The position numbers and the translations under genes are program-made. A stretch of DNA of 64,000 bases from JBGSIC01 sp041751875 (GTDB lineage: Bacteria > Bdellovibrionota > FAC87 > UBA2466 > JACKAF01): positions 1 through 64,000 of the forward strand of contig JBGSIC010000003.1 in assembly GCA_041751875.1 (NCBI GenBank), read 5' to 3'. The notes beneath the pieces are model-generated. The model had not been told where the DNA came from. It ran no database searches and saw only the letters and a program-made list of their open reading frames with translations. This document shows positions 42,203-51,116 of the stretch, piece after piece (position 1 is the first letter of the stretch; the number at the start of each line of letters is the position of its first letter).

Positions 42203-43411
42203 GTGATCCCTTTTGAATCTGTCACTGAAGCTCGTTCTCTTATTCAGGCTTACATCCAACCCACGCCCCTCGTGCACCTGGAAAATCTGGACAAGATTGC
42301 AGGCCGCCGCCTCTTACTAAAGGCAGAGAATTTTCAACGAACAGGTTCTTTTAAAATACGAGGGGCCGCCAACTTCGCACTCCACCATTTGGCTGAAGCT
42401 AAGAAAAAAGGAATCGTCGCGGCGTCGGCAGGAAATCATTCCCAAGGGGTCGCTGCCATTTGCAGCGAACTAGGGGTGGAAAGTACCATTGTGATGCCGA
42501 CCTTCACACCGGCGGTGAAAATTGAAAACACAAAACGCTGGGGTGCAAAGGTTGTTTTGTACGGAAAAGATTTAGACGAAGCGCTAGCTCACGCCAAGGA
42601 ACTTTCAGAGTCCAAACACTATCTGCTCGCGCACGCATTTCATGATCCTTTGATCATGGCAGGACACGGAACACTCGCCCTTGAACTCATGGAAGAAGAA
42701 GACTTCGACAAAGTCGAAGCCATCGTTGTCTCGGTGGGTGGAGGAGGCCTCATCTCCGGTTGTATTGCTGCGCTTAAAAAACATCGCCCGGATATTAAAA
42801 TATATGGTGTTTCCGCTCAGAACGCTCCGGGGGCTTGGCTGACCTATCACGGCAAACAACCTCCCGATGGCCCGTTGGGATATACGCTCGCTGAAGGTGT
42901 CGCGCTCAAACGTCCTTTGAAACCTATTCTCGATTACCTGAAAGAAAACCTCGAAGACTTTTTTTGTATCGGGGAAGAAGCTATCGCTCACGCGGTGAGC
43001 CTGCTGGCAGAATACGGGAAAATGGTGGTGGAAGGCGCGGGCGCCCTTCCCTTGGCCGCCGTTCTCGAAGGCCATCTGAAAGAAAAAAATATAGCGCTTA
43101 TCGTCTCCGGCGGAAATATTGACCCCTCTGCCCTGTCTCGCGTTTTGCAAAGGGGCATGGTGGAGCAGGGACGGCTGGCGCGGCTCTTAATCAAAGGCCC
43201 CGACCGACCAGGGATGTTGCATGGCATCACCAAGGTACTCGCCGAAATGCAGGCCAACGTAATTCAAGTGCAACACACCCGCGGGACCCTTGAAATTGGA
43301 GTCGGAGACACCCAAATCGAAGTCGATATTGAAACCCGATCCTCAAGTCACACCGAAGAGATCATTGCAAAACTGGAAGAGAATGCGCTACGAGTAAAAC
43401 GTGTCTATTAG
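42203..43411 (+). CDS. ilvA: Threonine dehydratase (threonine ammonia-lyase) with C-terminal ACT domain
   Basis: 402 residues from GTG 42203. The PLP lysine lies in RTGSFKIRGA (Lys 51). Further fold-II PLP motifs are ASAGNHSQGVA near 75, VSVGGGGLISG near 175, and a phosphate-binding SGGNIDPS near 305. A single ACT-like regulatory domain (about 330-402, beginning LIKGPDRPGMLHGIT) is at the end, as in the short IlvA form. It converts L-threonine to 2-oxobutanoate and ammonia, the first step to isoleucine; the ACT domain implies allosteric control, perhaps by isoleucine or valine. Its end overlaps the next gene by 11 nt. Confidence 0.93.
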   Translation: MIPFESVTEARSLIQAYIQPTPLVHLENLDKIAGRRLLLKAENFQRTGSFKIRGAANFALHHLAEAKKKGIVAASAGNHSQGVAAICSELGVESTIVMPTFTPAVKIENTKRWGAKVVLYGKDLDEALAHAKELSESKHYLLAHAFHDPLIMAGHGTLALELMEEEDFDKVEAIVVSVGGGGLISGCIAALKKHRPDIKIYGVSAQNAPGAWLTYHGKQPPDGPLGYTLAEGVALKRPLKPILDYLKENLEDFFCIGEEAIAHAVSLLAEYGKMVVEGAGALPLAAVLEGHLKEKNIALIVSGGNIDPSALSRVLQRGMVEQGRLARLLIKGPDRPGMLHGITKVLAEMQANVIQVQHTRGTLEIGVGDTQIEVDIETRSSSHTEEIIAKLEENALRVKRVY

Positions 43412-44135
43412 AGTCTTCTTCCTCTTACTATGTTGTGTACCGGCGGCCACGGCCGCACCTTGGGACTTGAGCGTTCGCTACCGTTCGCCCGCTTACCGAG
43501 CCGATGTGCTGGATCAAAGTCTCTCCACTCAGTTCCCGGTCGGAAGCTTTTTGGAGTTGAACATTGGCGGCCGACTCTCTCAATCGCATTGGCGCCCCTA
43601 CGCCTTTTCTTATCTTGCCGAGTTCTCCAGCCCGCGACGTCATTTTTTATGGGTCGGTGCGCGTCTGTTTCATTTGATTAACACCGCTGATCAATTGGCC
43701 ACTTCACAAATCCTTTTTCATGGGCAGTTTCACTTTGCGGTCCTGCAATCCCTACACTTCTTCCTCGATGGGGGGTGGCACACTCAGCGAACCAATCTCA
43801 ATGGCAACACGGTACTGCCTGTTTTCTCGAATGCTTCGTTGCTCGCAAACAATTGGGCTTTACGCGTGGGCTTTCTCTTTCCGGTCAGCGAATCGTGGGG
43901 GGGCAAACTTTGGCTCGGCACATTTGATGACTTTGAAGCTTACAATCTTAATCACCCCTTTATCCAGAGTGAGATTTCGTTTAGCGATTCGAACCGCCAG
44001 TACACCCTTTTTGCCCGCTATCATTTCGCACTGGGCTTCGGGCGCTTGGCAGAGTTTCTATTGGGTGGCCAAGTAAGATTTAACCTAACCACACCCGAAC
44101 CCAACCTTCTGATGACCTCCGATACCCTTTCCTAA
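43401..44135 (+). CDS. Exported beta-barrel-like outer-membrane protein
   Basis: 244 residues from GTG 43401, overlapping ilvA by 11 nt. A signal peptide (SIRVFFLLLCCVPAATA) precedes a mature protein made of alternating aromatic/polar strands (for example FHFAVLQSLHFFLDGG and QYTLFARYHFALGF), the pattern of a small outer-membrane barrel. The last residues do not end in the typical C-terminal Phe. Coupling with ilvA may only reflect genome compaction. No family was recognised. Confidence 0.65.
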   Translation: MSIRVFFLLLCCVPAATAAPWDLSVRYRSPAYRADVLDQSLSTQFPVGSFLELNIGGRLSQSHWRPYAFSYLAEFSSPRRHFLWVGARLFHLINTADQLATSQILFHGQFHFAVLQSLHFFLDGGWHTQRTNLNGNTVLPVFSNASLLANNWALRVGFLFPVSESWGGKLWLGTFDDFEAYNLNHPFIQSEISFSDSNRQYTLFARYHFALGFGRLAEFLLGGQVRFNLTTPEPNLLMTSDTLS

Positions 44136-44210
44136 TATCAGTTGGCGTGCCTTTCTAAAGGCGCTAAAATTTGGCCTTCTTTTTAGCTCCCTTATCAGTT
44201 CGGAGAGATC

Positions 44211-45482
44211 GTGGAATCGCACACGCCGTTACTAACGAGTATTCTGCTTCTCATCATCGGCGCACGCTTTCTAGGCGAACTCGTCAAGCGCCTCGGTCAA
44301 CCCGCCATCGTCGGGGAAATTCTAGCCGGTATTTTACTGGGCCCAGCGGTTCTCGATATCGTACGCCCCAACGACCACCTAGCGGGAATTTCTGAACTCA
44401 GTGTTTTTCTCATTGTCTTGGCTGCCGGCCTAGAAATGGAATTTACCGATGTGATGAAAGCGCTGCGAGGAAGGGGCTTCATTACGGCGCTGGTTGATAT
44501 CCTCCTTCCTTTAGCGGGAGGCTTACTTATCGGACTCATGTTCTGGACAACGCCCATCTACGCCATCTTCCTGGGTCTTTGTCTTTCTATCACCGCACTT
44601 CCCGTCGCAATTCGCATTCTCGAGGGCTTTAATTTGCTTAACTCGGGCATTGCACGCTACTCGATCGCGACAGCCATTTTGAATGATATTGTCGCCCTGC
44701 TCTTTTTAGGAATTATTTTGGATATGGCGGGTGCCGAAAGCGCCGGCTCGCTCGAAGTAGTAGGCACCGCTCTTTTGAAGTCGGCGGCAGGCTTGGCTCT
44801 TTTTGCTTTTCTCGTATTTCTCGCCTTCCGGCTACTCATTTGGGGAGGTAGTCAGACCCAGTTTATCGAACGTTCCATTCGAAAGATCATGAATCTGTTT
44901 GGCAGGGAAGCGCTTTTCGGTATCGCTATCATTTTTGTGCTCGCCTTCGGATCAATTAGCGAAGCGATTGGTTCCCATTTCGTGATTGGAACTTTCTTTG
45001 CGGGTCTGCTTATTAGCCGAGATGTTTTTGGGACCACGCTTTACGCCGAACTTGAAAATACACTCCACTCCATCACCGATGGCTTTTTGGCTCCGATATT
45101 CTTCGCGTATCTCGGATTGTATTTCTCGCTCGATACCTTTGCCTCTCTCCTGTTTGTTATCGTCTTAGTCATCGTAGCGATCGCGGTTAAAGTCGGGGCG
45201 GGATACTTCGGTGCGCGGTGGCTAAAAATGGGGCACTACGAAGCTTTGGGAATTGGAATTGTTCTTAACGGACGAGGAATCATGGAACTCGTCGTGGCAA
45301 ACATCGCGCTACAAAGAGGGTTTGTGGATCAAAAGGCCTTCTCGGCCCTGGTGTTCATGGGCGTTTTCACGACCGTTATCACACCGATTCTCTTCAAGAG
45401 GCAGGTACTTCCGTATCTGGAGCTGGAACCCGAAACGGAATCCGCTATTCCGGACGAAGACGACGATACAAATCATCCGTGA
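44211..45482 (+). CDS. Cation:proton antiporter, CPA2/KefB-like
   Basis: 423 residues from GTG 44211 with GGAGAG just upstream. Twelve or so membrane helices follow the monovalent cation:proton antiporter pattern: LGQPAIVGEILAGILLGP near 28, LSVFLIVLAAGLEM near 66, and the ion-site motif AILNDIVALLFLG near 160, with Asn-Asp rather than the Asp-Asp of electrogenic members. No C-terminal TrkA/RCK domain is present. It is likely an Na+(K+)/H+ exchanger in the inner membrane; Asn-Asp suggests electroneutral exchange. Its 3' end overlaps the convergent gene by 38 nt. Confidence 0.85.
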   Translation: MESHTPLLTSILLLIIGARFLGELVKRLGQPAIVGEILAGILLGPAVLDIVRPNDHLAGISELSVFLIVLAAGLEMEFTDVMKALRGRGFITALVDILLPLAGGLLIGLMFWTTPIYAIFLGLCLSITALPVAIRILEGFNLLNSGIARYSIATAILNDIVALLFLGIILDMAGAESAGSLEVVGTALLKSAAGLALFAFLVFLAFRLLIWGGSQTQFIERSIRKIMNLFGREALFGIAIIFVLAFGSISEAIGSHFVIGTFFAGLLISRDVFGTTLYAELENTLHSITDGFLAPIFFAYLGLYFSLDTFASLLFVIVLVIVAIAVKVGAGYFGARWLKMGHYEALGIGIVLNGRGIMELVVANIALQRGFVDQKAFSALVFMGVFTTVITPILFKRQVLPYLELEPETESAIPDEDDDTNHP

Positions 45483-46857
45483 GGGGAAGTTCACGTACCG
45501 TGACTTCGAGCATGCGATTCTTGCAATACAACGTAACCGGCACCCCGTCTTTTAAGAGCACCCGAGAGCCCCCAGGTTTTGTCTTTCCCAAACGGTAACC
45601 ATTTCCTAAACTGCCGTTCAACCGGGCGACTCGCTTGGGAAGCACGATTTCCAGCTCCCTGACTTCTATGTCCGGCGAGTACACGGCGCTAAGTCCCACC
45701 CAGCTACTCAGCAGCTGACGTAAGGCATGAGCGATATCGACGTTAGGGTTGTGGGGATTGGCAAACTTCAGTTCCCGCAAAACAAACTCGGACGCGGCAC
45801 TGCTCCAGCGAATGCTTAGGAAATCGGCCGCGTAAGGTAATTTGCTCATTCGCCCATTTTCTACTCGAAAGAGGTGAAAAAACTGGCGCACACTCGTGTC
45901 GTCTAAACCCAGTACGTATTCTTTCGGGTATTGCTTCGCGAGCTGCTGGGCGACCCAAACAAGAGACTTGGGAAGCGAAAAAAAAGAGAAAAGACGGCCG
46001 TTGTTGAACTTAAGTTCGCGTTTCGTAGAGATAGGGTAATCCAACACCGGAATTTCAAATGTTTCATTTGAGTTCGTGGGCTGAATCAACTCCACCGTCA
46101 CCCCCGTGTTCGGATTGGTGGAGGTTTCCGGCTGAGGATCGGACGGTAAAGGTCCGTAGATTCGAATGCCTTTTTCTTCCAGACGCAACAACATGCGACG
46201 AGCCGGAGTGCGCACCGTGACCCGTCCCGTATCCACATCGTAATGCGTGTGGAGCTCGTTCGACATAGTTTCATCGAAATCATCTAGCCGTTCGAGCGTC
46301 CATTCCCGATTGCCTGCCTTTGCTCCCCTGTCATACTGGTCAGCCACCCACGCCATACGCGCAGCAAAGTAGGCCAAAGCCAAATCGTCTTTCGGCGCAT
46401 CAGTAAGATGGGCGTGGCTGCGATCCAACAGATAAAACTGCTCCACCGCACGCTCGATATCGTCGTAACTTTCCGCCCAGATGGTAACCCCTCTCAGAAA
46501 GCGGCTTGCCGCAAATTTTCCATCGTAATAAGGAGTGCCTTCGATACGGGCGCGATGCCCCTGAAAGGTATGCAAAAGTTTACTGATGATCAGGTCAAAG
46601 TCTGCTTGCTTTACGCCGCCTTTGTCGACAACGCGGTAAAACAGCGCCTGGTATTCGTCCGCGCTTTGTTCGAGATAATTCCAAAGCAGCTCTGCGTAAC
46701 CCGTTAGGATGCGGGCGCATTCATCGGCGGCGTACGACTGGGGGGCAGTTAGGCTGCCAAGTCGCACTTTTTTGAGAGGGGTAGACGCGCTCGAGAGCGA
46801 GAAACTCAGTGCGAGAATCGCCAAAAAGAACCGGATACGTTTGCAGCAAAAAAGCAT
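45445..46857 (-). CDS. Exported protein of unknown function
   Basis: 470 residues with a signal peptide (IRFFLAILALSFSLSSAS). The rest is soluble, moderately acidic and mixed alpha/beta. A helical, Tyr/Asp-rich N-terminal half (about 30-180) is followed by a beta-rich half that ends with a VLLKDGVPVTLY-like segment. I recognise no catalytic motif or family. It converges on the antiporter gene with a 38-nt overlap and is probably transcribed alone, 71 nt downstream of the phosphoesterase gene's stop, on the same strand. Confidence 0.65.
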   Translation of the reverse strand: MLFCCKRIRFFLAILALSFSLSSASTPLKKVRLGSLTAPQSYAADECARILTGYAELLWNYLEQSADEYQALFYRVVDKGGVKQADFDLIISKLLHTFQGHRARIEGTPYYDGKFAASRFLRGVTIWAESYDDIERAVEQFYLLDRSHAHLTDAPKDDLALAYFAARMAWVADQYDRGAKAGNREWTLERLDDFDETMSNELHTHYDVDTGRVTVRTPARRMLLRLEEKGIRIYGPLPSDPQPETSTNPNTGVTVELIQPTNSNETFEIPVLDYPISTKRELKFNNGRLFSFFSLPKSLVWVAQQLAKQYPKEYVLGLDDTSVRQFFHLFRVENGRMSKLPYAADFLSIRWSSAASEFVLRELKFANPHNPNVDIAHALRQLLSSWVGLSAVYSPDIEVRELEIVLPKRVARLNGSLGNGYRLGKTKPGGSRVLLKDGVPVTLYCKNRMLEVTVRELPLTDDLYRRLRPE

Positions 46858-46928
46858 AACGCACGGTATAAACGTTTAGCTAAAAATAGCAACTCTCTCC
46901 CTGGAGGCTTTGGCTTTTGCTTGTATTA

Positions 46929-47759
46929 CTAGCGGTTTGGCGCGCTTTCATTGAAGGCTCGCAGATGAAAACTCACGTCCTCGCCCGCTATCTGGGCCTG
47001 GACGTAAAAGTTCTCTCTGATTGGATCCATGCGCCGTCCGCCCGCTCCTCCCGCCACGAGGTACCAAGTGTCTTCTATTTTTTCGGCCAGATAGGAATGG
47101 TAGTGGGCCCCAAACCATGCGGTCACGCGATAGGTCTTGGCCCACTTCATAATCTGATTGGCCTCTTCTTGGCTCGCTAGCTTCAGGTAGGTGGTAATGC
47201 CTGGAACCAGCGGCATGTAGTGGCTCGCCAAAAACAGATGCGTCGGTCTCGGTTTAGCGAGTTCCGCTTCCAACCAGCGCATCTGATCCTCGCCCACCAA
47301 GCCATCTGCCGTATCAAAGATGACAAATTTCGCATTCCCCATTTCCACTGCGTAGTGGTTAGGGCCGAGATGCGTACGGTAGTGCTGCCACCCGTTATAA
47401 AAAACGTCGTGATTTCCCAGAACAGGGAAGGCTTTCCCGTTCCAGCCTTTATTTACTAAGAGCTGCTGGTAAGCCAAAAAGTCACTCTCTTCGCCGGTGT
47501 CTACGATATCACCCAAAAAAAGGCTGAAAGCATCTCCAGCGGCAATGCTTTGATCCACGATGCGCTCCATTGCATCGACATGTGCGTGAGCGATGTGCAA
47601 ATCCCCCACTAAAGAGAAGCTAAAATTCTGCGGGTCGACGAGACTGACGGTGTGAGCGGGCGCCCCGACATCAACGCTTTGGTAGTACCTCTCGCGCGGG
47701 TGGCTGCGCGCTACACAGCCCACTAGACCCACCCCTAATAAAAAGACAAAAAAACGCAT
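46929..47759 (-). CDS. Calcineurin-like metallophosphoesterase lipoprotein
   Basis: 276 residues from ATG 47759. The signal peptide ends in the lipobox G-L-V-G-C (Cys 15). The five metallophosphoesterase motifs are present: GDLHIAH, GDIVDTG near 83, GNHD near 115, LASHYMP near 175 and GAHYHS near 217. The metal ligands for a dinuclear centre are all in place. Such enzymes hydrolyse phosphate mono- or diesters; as a lipoprotein it should act in the periplasm or on the surface. Substrate unknown. Confidence 0.88.
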   Translation of the reverse strand: MRFFVFLLGVGLVGCVARSHPRERYYQSVDVGAPAHTVSLVDPQNFSFSLVGDLHIAHAHVDAMERIVDQSIAAGDAFSLFLGDIVDTGEESDFLAYQQLLVNKGWNGKAFPVLGNHDVFYNGWQHYRTHLGPNHYAVEMGNAKFVIFDTADGLVGEDQMRWLEAELAKPRPTHLFLASHYMPLVPGITTYLKLASQEEANQIMKWAKTYRVTAWFGAHYHSYLAEKIEDTWYLVAGGAGGRRMDPIRENFYVQAQIAGEDVSFHLRAFNESAPNR

Positions 47760-47845
47760 CCCCATGGGCAGAAATCTTAATAGAGACAGTGAGCTGTGTC
47801 CAACTGCTTGCCGAATAGGCGCCCCTTCGCCTACACTCCTCGCCT

Positions 47846-48583
47846 ATGAACCATGCCCGCTTTCTCACAAAAGAGCTCGAGCAGCTTTGGGAAGATTACG
47901 GCGTGGAAGGCACGCGCATCCGGGAGTCTGTCATGGCCAATCGTTTAAGCACCCACACCACAAAATCTAAAAAAGTTCCGCTGAAAGCTAAGGGTTCAAA
48001 GTCTGAAGTTCCTCCCAAGATCAAAACGCTGGAAGACATTCGCGCGTGGATCGGAGACTGCATGCGCTGCGGTCTTTGCGAGCAAAGAAATAAAATCGTT
48101 TTTGGTTCAGGAAATCCTAAAGCACGCTTGATGTTTGTGGGTGAAGGCCCCGGGGCAAACGAAGATGCTTCGGGCTTGCCCTTTGTAGGCCGTGCGGGAA
48201 ATTTGCTGACGAAGATTATTGAAGCGATGGGCTACACGCGAGAGGAAGTCTATATAGCTAATGTGGTCAAGTGCCGGCCGCCGGAAAACCGCGCTCCTTT
48301 GCCTGCTGAAGTAGAAGCCTGTTCCCCGTTCTTACGAGAACAATTGCGGGTGATTCAACCTGAAGTGATTGTGGCGCTGGGTCTGTCGGCAGCAAACCTT
48401 TTGGTGGGAACTCCCACCAGTATGGCGAATCTACGTTCGAAGTTTCATCCGTTGCCTTGGGACGAACGCATTCAGATCATGCCGACCTATCATCCGGCGT
48501 ACCTGCTTCGCAATCCACCCGCGAAAAAGTTTGTGTGGGACGATATGAAGCTGGTTAAGGCTCGGCTGGAAAAACTGCACTAG
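47846..48583 (+). CDS. Uracil-DNA glycosylase, family 4 (Fe-S)
   Basis: 245 residues. A basic N-terminal tail of about 60 residues (Lys/Ser-rich) precedes the catalytic domain. The Fe-S cysteines are visible as CMRCGLC near 72 and two later cysteines around VVKCRPPENR and EACSPF. The uracil pocket motif is GEGPGANEDASGLPFVGRAG (about 98-117) and the second active-site motif is PTYHPAYLLRN near 218. The enzyme removes uracil from DNA in base-excision repair. A compact palindrome follows the stop codon and fills the gap to the convergent gene. Confidence 0.92.
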   Translation: MNHARFLTKELEQLWEDYGVEGTRIRESVMANRLSTHTTKSKKVPLKAKGSKSEVPPKIKTLEDIRAWIGDCMRCGLCEQRNKIVFGSGNPKARLMFVGEGPGANEDASGLPFVGRAGNLLTKIIEAMGYTREEVYIANVVKCRPPENRAPLPAEVEACSPFLREQLRVIQPEVIVALGLSAANLLVGTPTSMANLRSKFHPLPWDERIQIMPTYHPAYLLRNPPAKKFVWDDMKLVKARLEKLH

Positions 48584-48614
48584 GTTCCGAAAGGTGCCTG
48601 GCACTTTTTGGAAC
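48584..48614. terminator. Compact palindrome filling a convergent junction (GGTGCC family)
   Basis: The 31-nt element starts one base after the uracil-DNA glycosylase stop and ends one base before the stop of the convergent metallopeptidase gene. GTTCC...GGAAC forms the base of the stem and AAAGGTGCC/GGCACTTTT the upper part, with minor mismatches. It is the minimal member of the family that also occurs at 8922, 41424 and 58648, and should terminate in both directions. Confidence 0.75.
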
Positions 48615-48615
48615 T

Positions 48616-49824
48616 CTAAGAAGTTGGGCATTCCAGGGCAGGAGTCTGTTGAAACACCTTTTCGCCTATCCACGCGTACTTTCCAGGAGCGATGTTATTC
48701 CCCTGATAGCAGAACCGCTCGGGCATGTAGAAAAACGTTGCCACATGATCCGCAAAGTCCTCGGAAGGGTCGTTATTTTTCAGAGATTCTTCGTAGCTCT
48801 TAGCTAGCACAAAACCTTCTGTTTTGGCTTTTTGGCCTTCTTTAGATCCGTCACTCACATAAATGGTGTCCGGTAAAATGGAGTAACGGGAATTTTTTGA
48901 AAGCTGAGTCAGAGCATCATCGCGCGTTCCAGCCAAGCGTCTCGTCGTAATACTCCACTTCCCTTTTGCGTCTTTTTTCCATCCTCCGACTTTGGCGTAA
49001 TCGCCTACCCAGTCTTGGCGCCGAAACACCCAGGCGCCTTGAGCCGCAACATGCGCCAGTTCGTGCGCGATCACTAAACGGTGGAGCAAATTGGGTTTAT
49101 CGAGCAGATCGGAGGAAAGGACCAAAACTGCGACTTCGGGCACATAGAGCGCGGTACCGGGTTGATCTCGCACAACGACTTTGTAGACCAGTTTGGGGTC
49201 CCAAAAGAGGCAGGCCGCGCTCGCTTTGCACAATTCCCCCACGACGGTGCTTAGGTGCTCAAACTGAGCGGGCGAAGCGCCGAACACCGGAACCCCGGAG
49301 AGTTTTCGGACATTTCCGAACAACCGCGGAAGAAGATCGTCCGCGCCTACCACCGCAGGTTTAAGCGCCGCGAGTTGCTGCTTCAGGGGGGCTATCTCAG
49401 CTTTAAAAGCTAAAAGGCCCCGAAAAAGTTTATCCACTTCTTCCGATTTTAACGAGTCGGAAAGAATTCCCAGATGCCCAAGATAGGCACGGTTTAGCTG
49501 CTCACGCAAAGCACTGGCTTTTTTGTGTTCCGGACAAAGCACTTCATATTCCTGATCGAGTTCCACGCTGACTTTAATGAGAAAATCAGTGGAGAAAGTA
49601 GCGAGCTTCTTCTGCAAAGAAAGAGAATCATCCGTTCTCAAATAAAGAGACGTTTCGTTCATCTCAAAAAGACTGTGAAGATCGGTGAGGTGATCCAGTC
49701 GTTCCTTACATACGGGCGACGCGGCACCATGACGAAACTGATAGTAAGCAGAATTTTTGGCGAAGGCGGAGGTGCACACGCAAAGGAGTGACCACACCAA
49801 GAATGTTCTTGATCGAAAACCCAT
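48616..49824 (-). CDS. Exported gluzincin-like zinc metallopeptidase (putative)
   Basis: 402 residues with a signal peptide (TFLVWSLLCVCTSAFA). The zinc motif HELAH lies near residue 254 (VIAHELAHVAAQG). About 100 residues later, DPSEDFADHVATFFYMP places a Glu in the position of the third gluzincin ligand. The first 230 residues are helical. Three conserved-looking cysteines occur near the N- and C-termini. The pattern fits a secreted zinc peptidase, but no named family was recognised. It is encoded alone between UDG and the CADD-type gene. Confidence 0.65.
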   Translation of the reverse strand: MGFRSRTFLVWSLLCVCTSAFAKNSAYYQFRHGAASPVCKERLDHLTDLHSLFEMNETSLYLRTDDSLSLQKKLATFSTDFLIKVSVELDQEYEVLCPEHKKASALREQLNRAYLGHLGILSDSLKSEEVDKLFRGLLAFKAEIAPLKQQLAALKPAVVGADDLLPRLFGNVRKLSGVPVFGASPAQFEHLSTVVGELCKASAACLFWDPKLVYKVVVRDQPGTALYVPEVAVLVLSSDLLDKPNLLHRLVIAHELAHVAAQGAWVFRRQDWVGDYAKVGGWKKDAKGKWSITTRRLAGTRDDALTQLSKNSRYSILPDTIYVSDGSKEGQKAKTEGFVLAKSYEESLKNNDPSEDFADHVATFFYMPERFCYQGNNIAPGKYAWIGEKVFQQTPALECPTS

Positions 49825-49850
49825 GTATTGAGGTGAAACTGTATGAAAGT

Positions 49851-50525
49851 TTAAACGCGCGGCTGGTATCGGCGCTCTATGCCATCCAAAAACTCATAGA
49901 GAGCGTCTAAGCTCTTTTGAGCCGCTAGCAAAGCGCTTTGCTTGCTATCTTCATCTTCGCATAACTGTGTCAAAAGCGAAATCTCTGTTTCGGAATGCAG
50001 TACATCAACCGCTTGATGCACCTTAAAAAATTCCACAGGCCGGTCGTCGGTGAGTCCGTAGAAGCGACGCAAGCCGTCGACTTTTTGGCGAGCCACATCG
50101 GGCTGTTGGCGCTCATAAACGTACAGGGCGGCAAGTCCGTTTACGACATTGCCTGACGTGCAGTGGTTACGGTAGTTACGCATCAAAAATTCGGTCTCAT
50201 CAGAATGAAAATGGTTTTTGACTTGGTCGCGTTCTAAGCCCAAGCCTTCGGCAAAGCGGAGCCAAAGTTCAGGATGATTATTTTCACCGCGTTCTTCTTC
50301 GATCAAATTCTCGAGCAAGCTTTGGCGGTGTTCGATATTCTCTGTGTTCGAATGAATGGAACTGATGAAGCGAGGAAACTCTTTTTCAAAGGCGTAGTAC
50401 TCGCACGCGTAGCCCTTTAATTCTTCCTTGGAAAGTTCACCCGCCGTCCAGCGCGTGTAGAAAGAATGCGAGAGCAAATGCTTCGATTGAATAAGTTCTT
50501 CAAGTTTTATACGTAAGGATTCCAT
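49851..50525 (-). CDS. CADD-family (PqqC/TenA-like) diiron protein
   Basis: 224 residues, all-helical. The heme-oxygenase-like fold of PqqC/TenA is recognisable, with putative metal ligands in AFEKEFPRF (about 45-53), LIEEERGENNHPELW (about 74-88) and VHQAVDVLHSETE (about 175-187). The closest relatives by pattern are the CADD proteins, including the chlamydial one that makes para-aminobenzoate for folate by a self-sacrificing reaction. The Tyr in SFYTRW and the Lys in ARQKVDGL fall where CADD has its key Tyr and Lys. If so, this enzyme could replace PabABC in folate synthesis. The gene is monocistronic. Confidence 0.8.
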   Translation of the reverse strand: MESLRIKLEELIQSKHLLSHSFYTRWTAGELSKEELKGYACEYYAFEKEFPRFISSIHSNTENIEHRQSLLENLIEEERGENNHPELWLRFAEGLGLERDQVKNHFHSDETEFLMRNYRNHCTSGNVVNGLAALYVYERQQPDVARQKVDGLRRFYGLTDDRPVEFFKVHQAVDVLHSETEISLLTQLCEDEDSKQSALLAAQKSLDALYEFLDGIERRYQPRV

Positions 50526-50617
50526 GGACTACCGCCTTTTAGCCAGACGGTAGTAAGGGGCGATTTTCTTGTCAACTTAAAGGGCTGGAAACCCGCTCGG
50601 GCCTGGCCTTTTAAAGC

Positions 50618-50878
50618 CTAGCGGCGGCGACGGCCCCGTTTACGAACCGCTTTGCGGTACTTGCGCGAAGCCGTACCCTTGGAATAGCCACGGGAATAGC
50701 CCTTGCGACCATAAGCCCACTCACGAATGGGCTTTCCTACGAGAGGAATCCCACCATAAACTCGGCCCACGGCGGGCTTTACGCCTCTAAAAGCGCCCAC
50801 TTCATAAAAACGGTAACCAGACCAGCCCGCAAATACGACAAACGCCCACAGCAAAATTGTTCTTACATTGTTATTCAT
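50618..50878 (-). CDS. Small membrane protein with highly basic C-terminus
   Basis: 86 residues from ATG 50878; AGGAGG lies 6 nt before this ATG and only 3 nt before the in-frame GTG at 50881. One membrane helix (TILLWAFVVFAGWSGY) is followed by a Gly/Pro region and a tail made almost entirely of Arg, Lys, Tyr and Ser, ending in K-R-G-R-R-R-R. The strong ribosome site supports its reality. The basic tail could bind DNA, RNA or phospholipid on the cytoplasmic side. No family was recognised. Confidence 0.6.
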   Translation of the reverse strand: MNNNVRTILLWAFVVFAGWSGYRFYEVGAFRGVKPAVGRVYGGIPLVGKPIREWAYGRKGYSRGYSKGTASRKYRKAVRKRGRRRR

Positions 50879-51116
50879 CACTAGCCTCCTAAACGGCTCA
50901 CTCCACCAGGCCCGTAGGGAGAGATCGCAAGAGGTGTGCCGAACCTGCGTATTCTTTAAGGTGGCAATTTAACTCTGTTTTCGTGTTTCGGTGATCCGCC
51001 GTGGTGGCCATTTTACGTCGATTTCCTTTGCACCGGTGACGCTTTAGGGCTGTCCCAGGGCAATGCTTGAATTTGAGTGCTTCGGTGATTACATTGCTCA
51101 CTCACTAGGAGGGACG

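Noticed and set aside
42605..43150. 181-codon minus-strand frame inside ilvA
   Set aside because: Antisense shadow of a clear PLP-enzyme gene.
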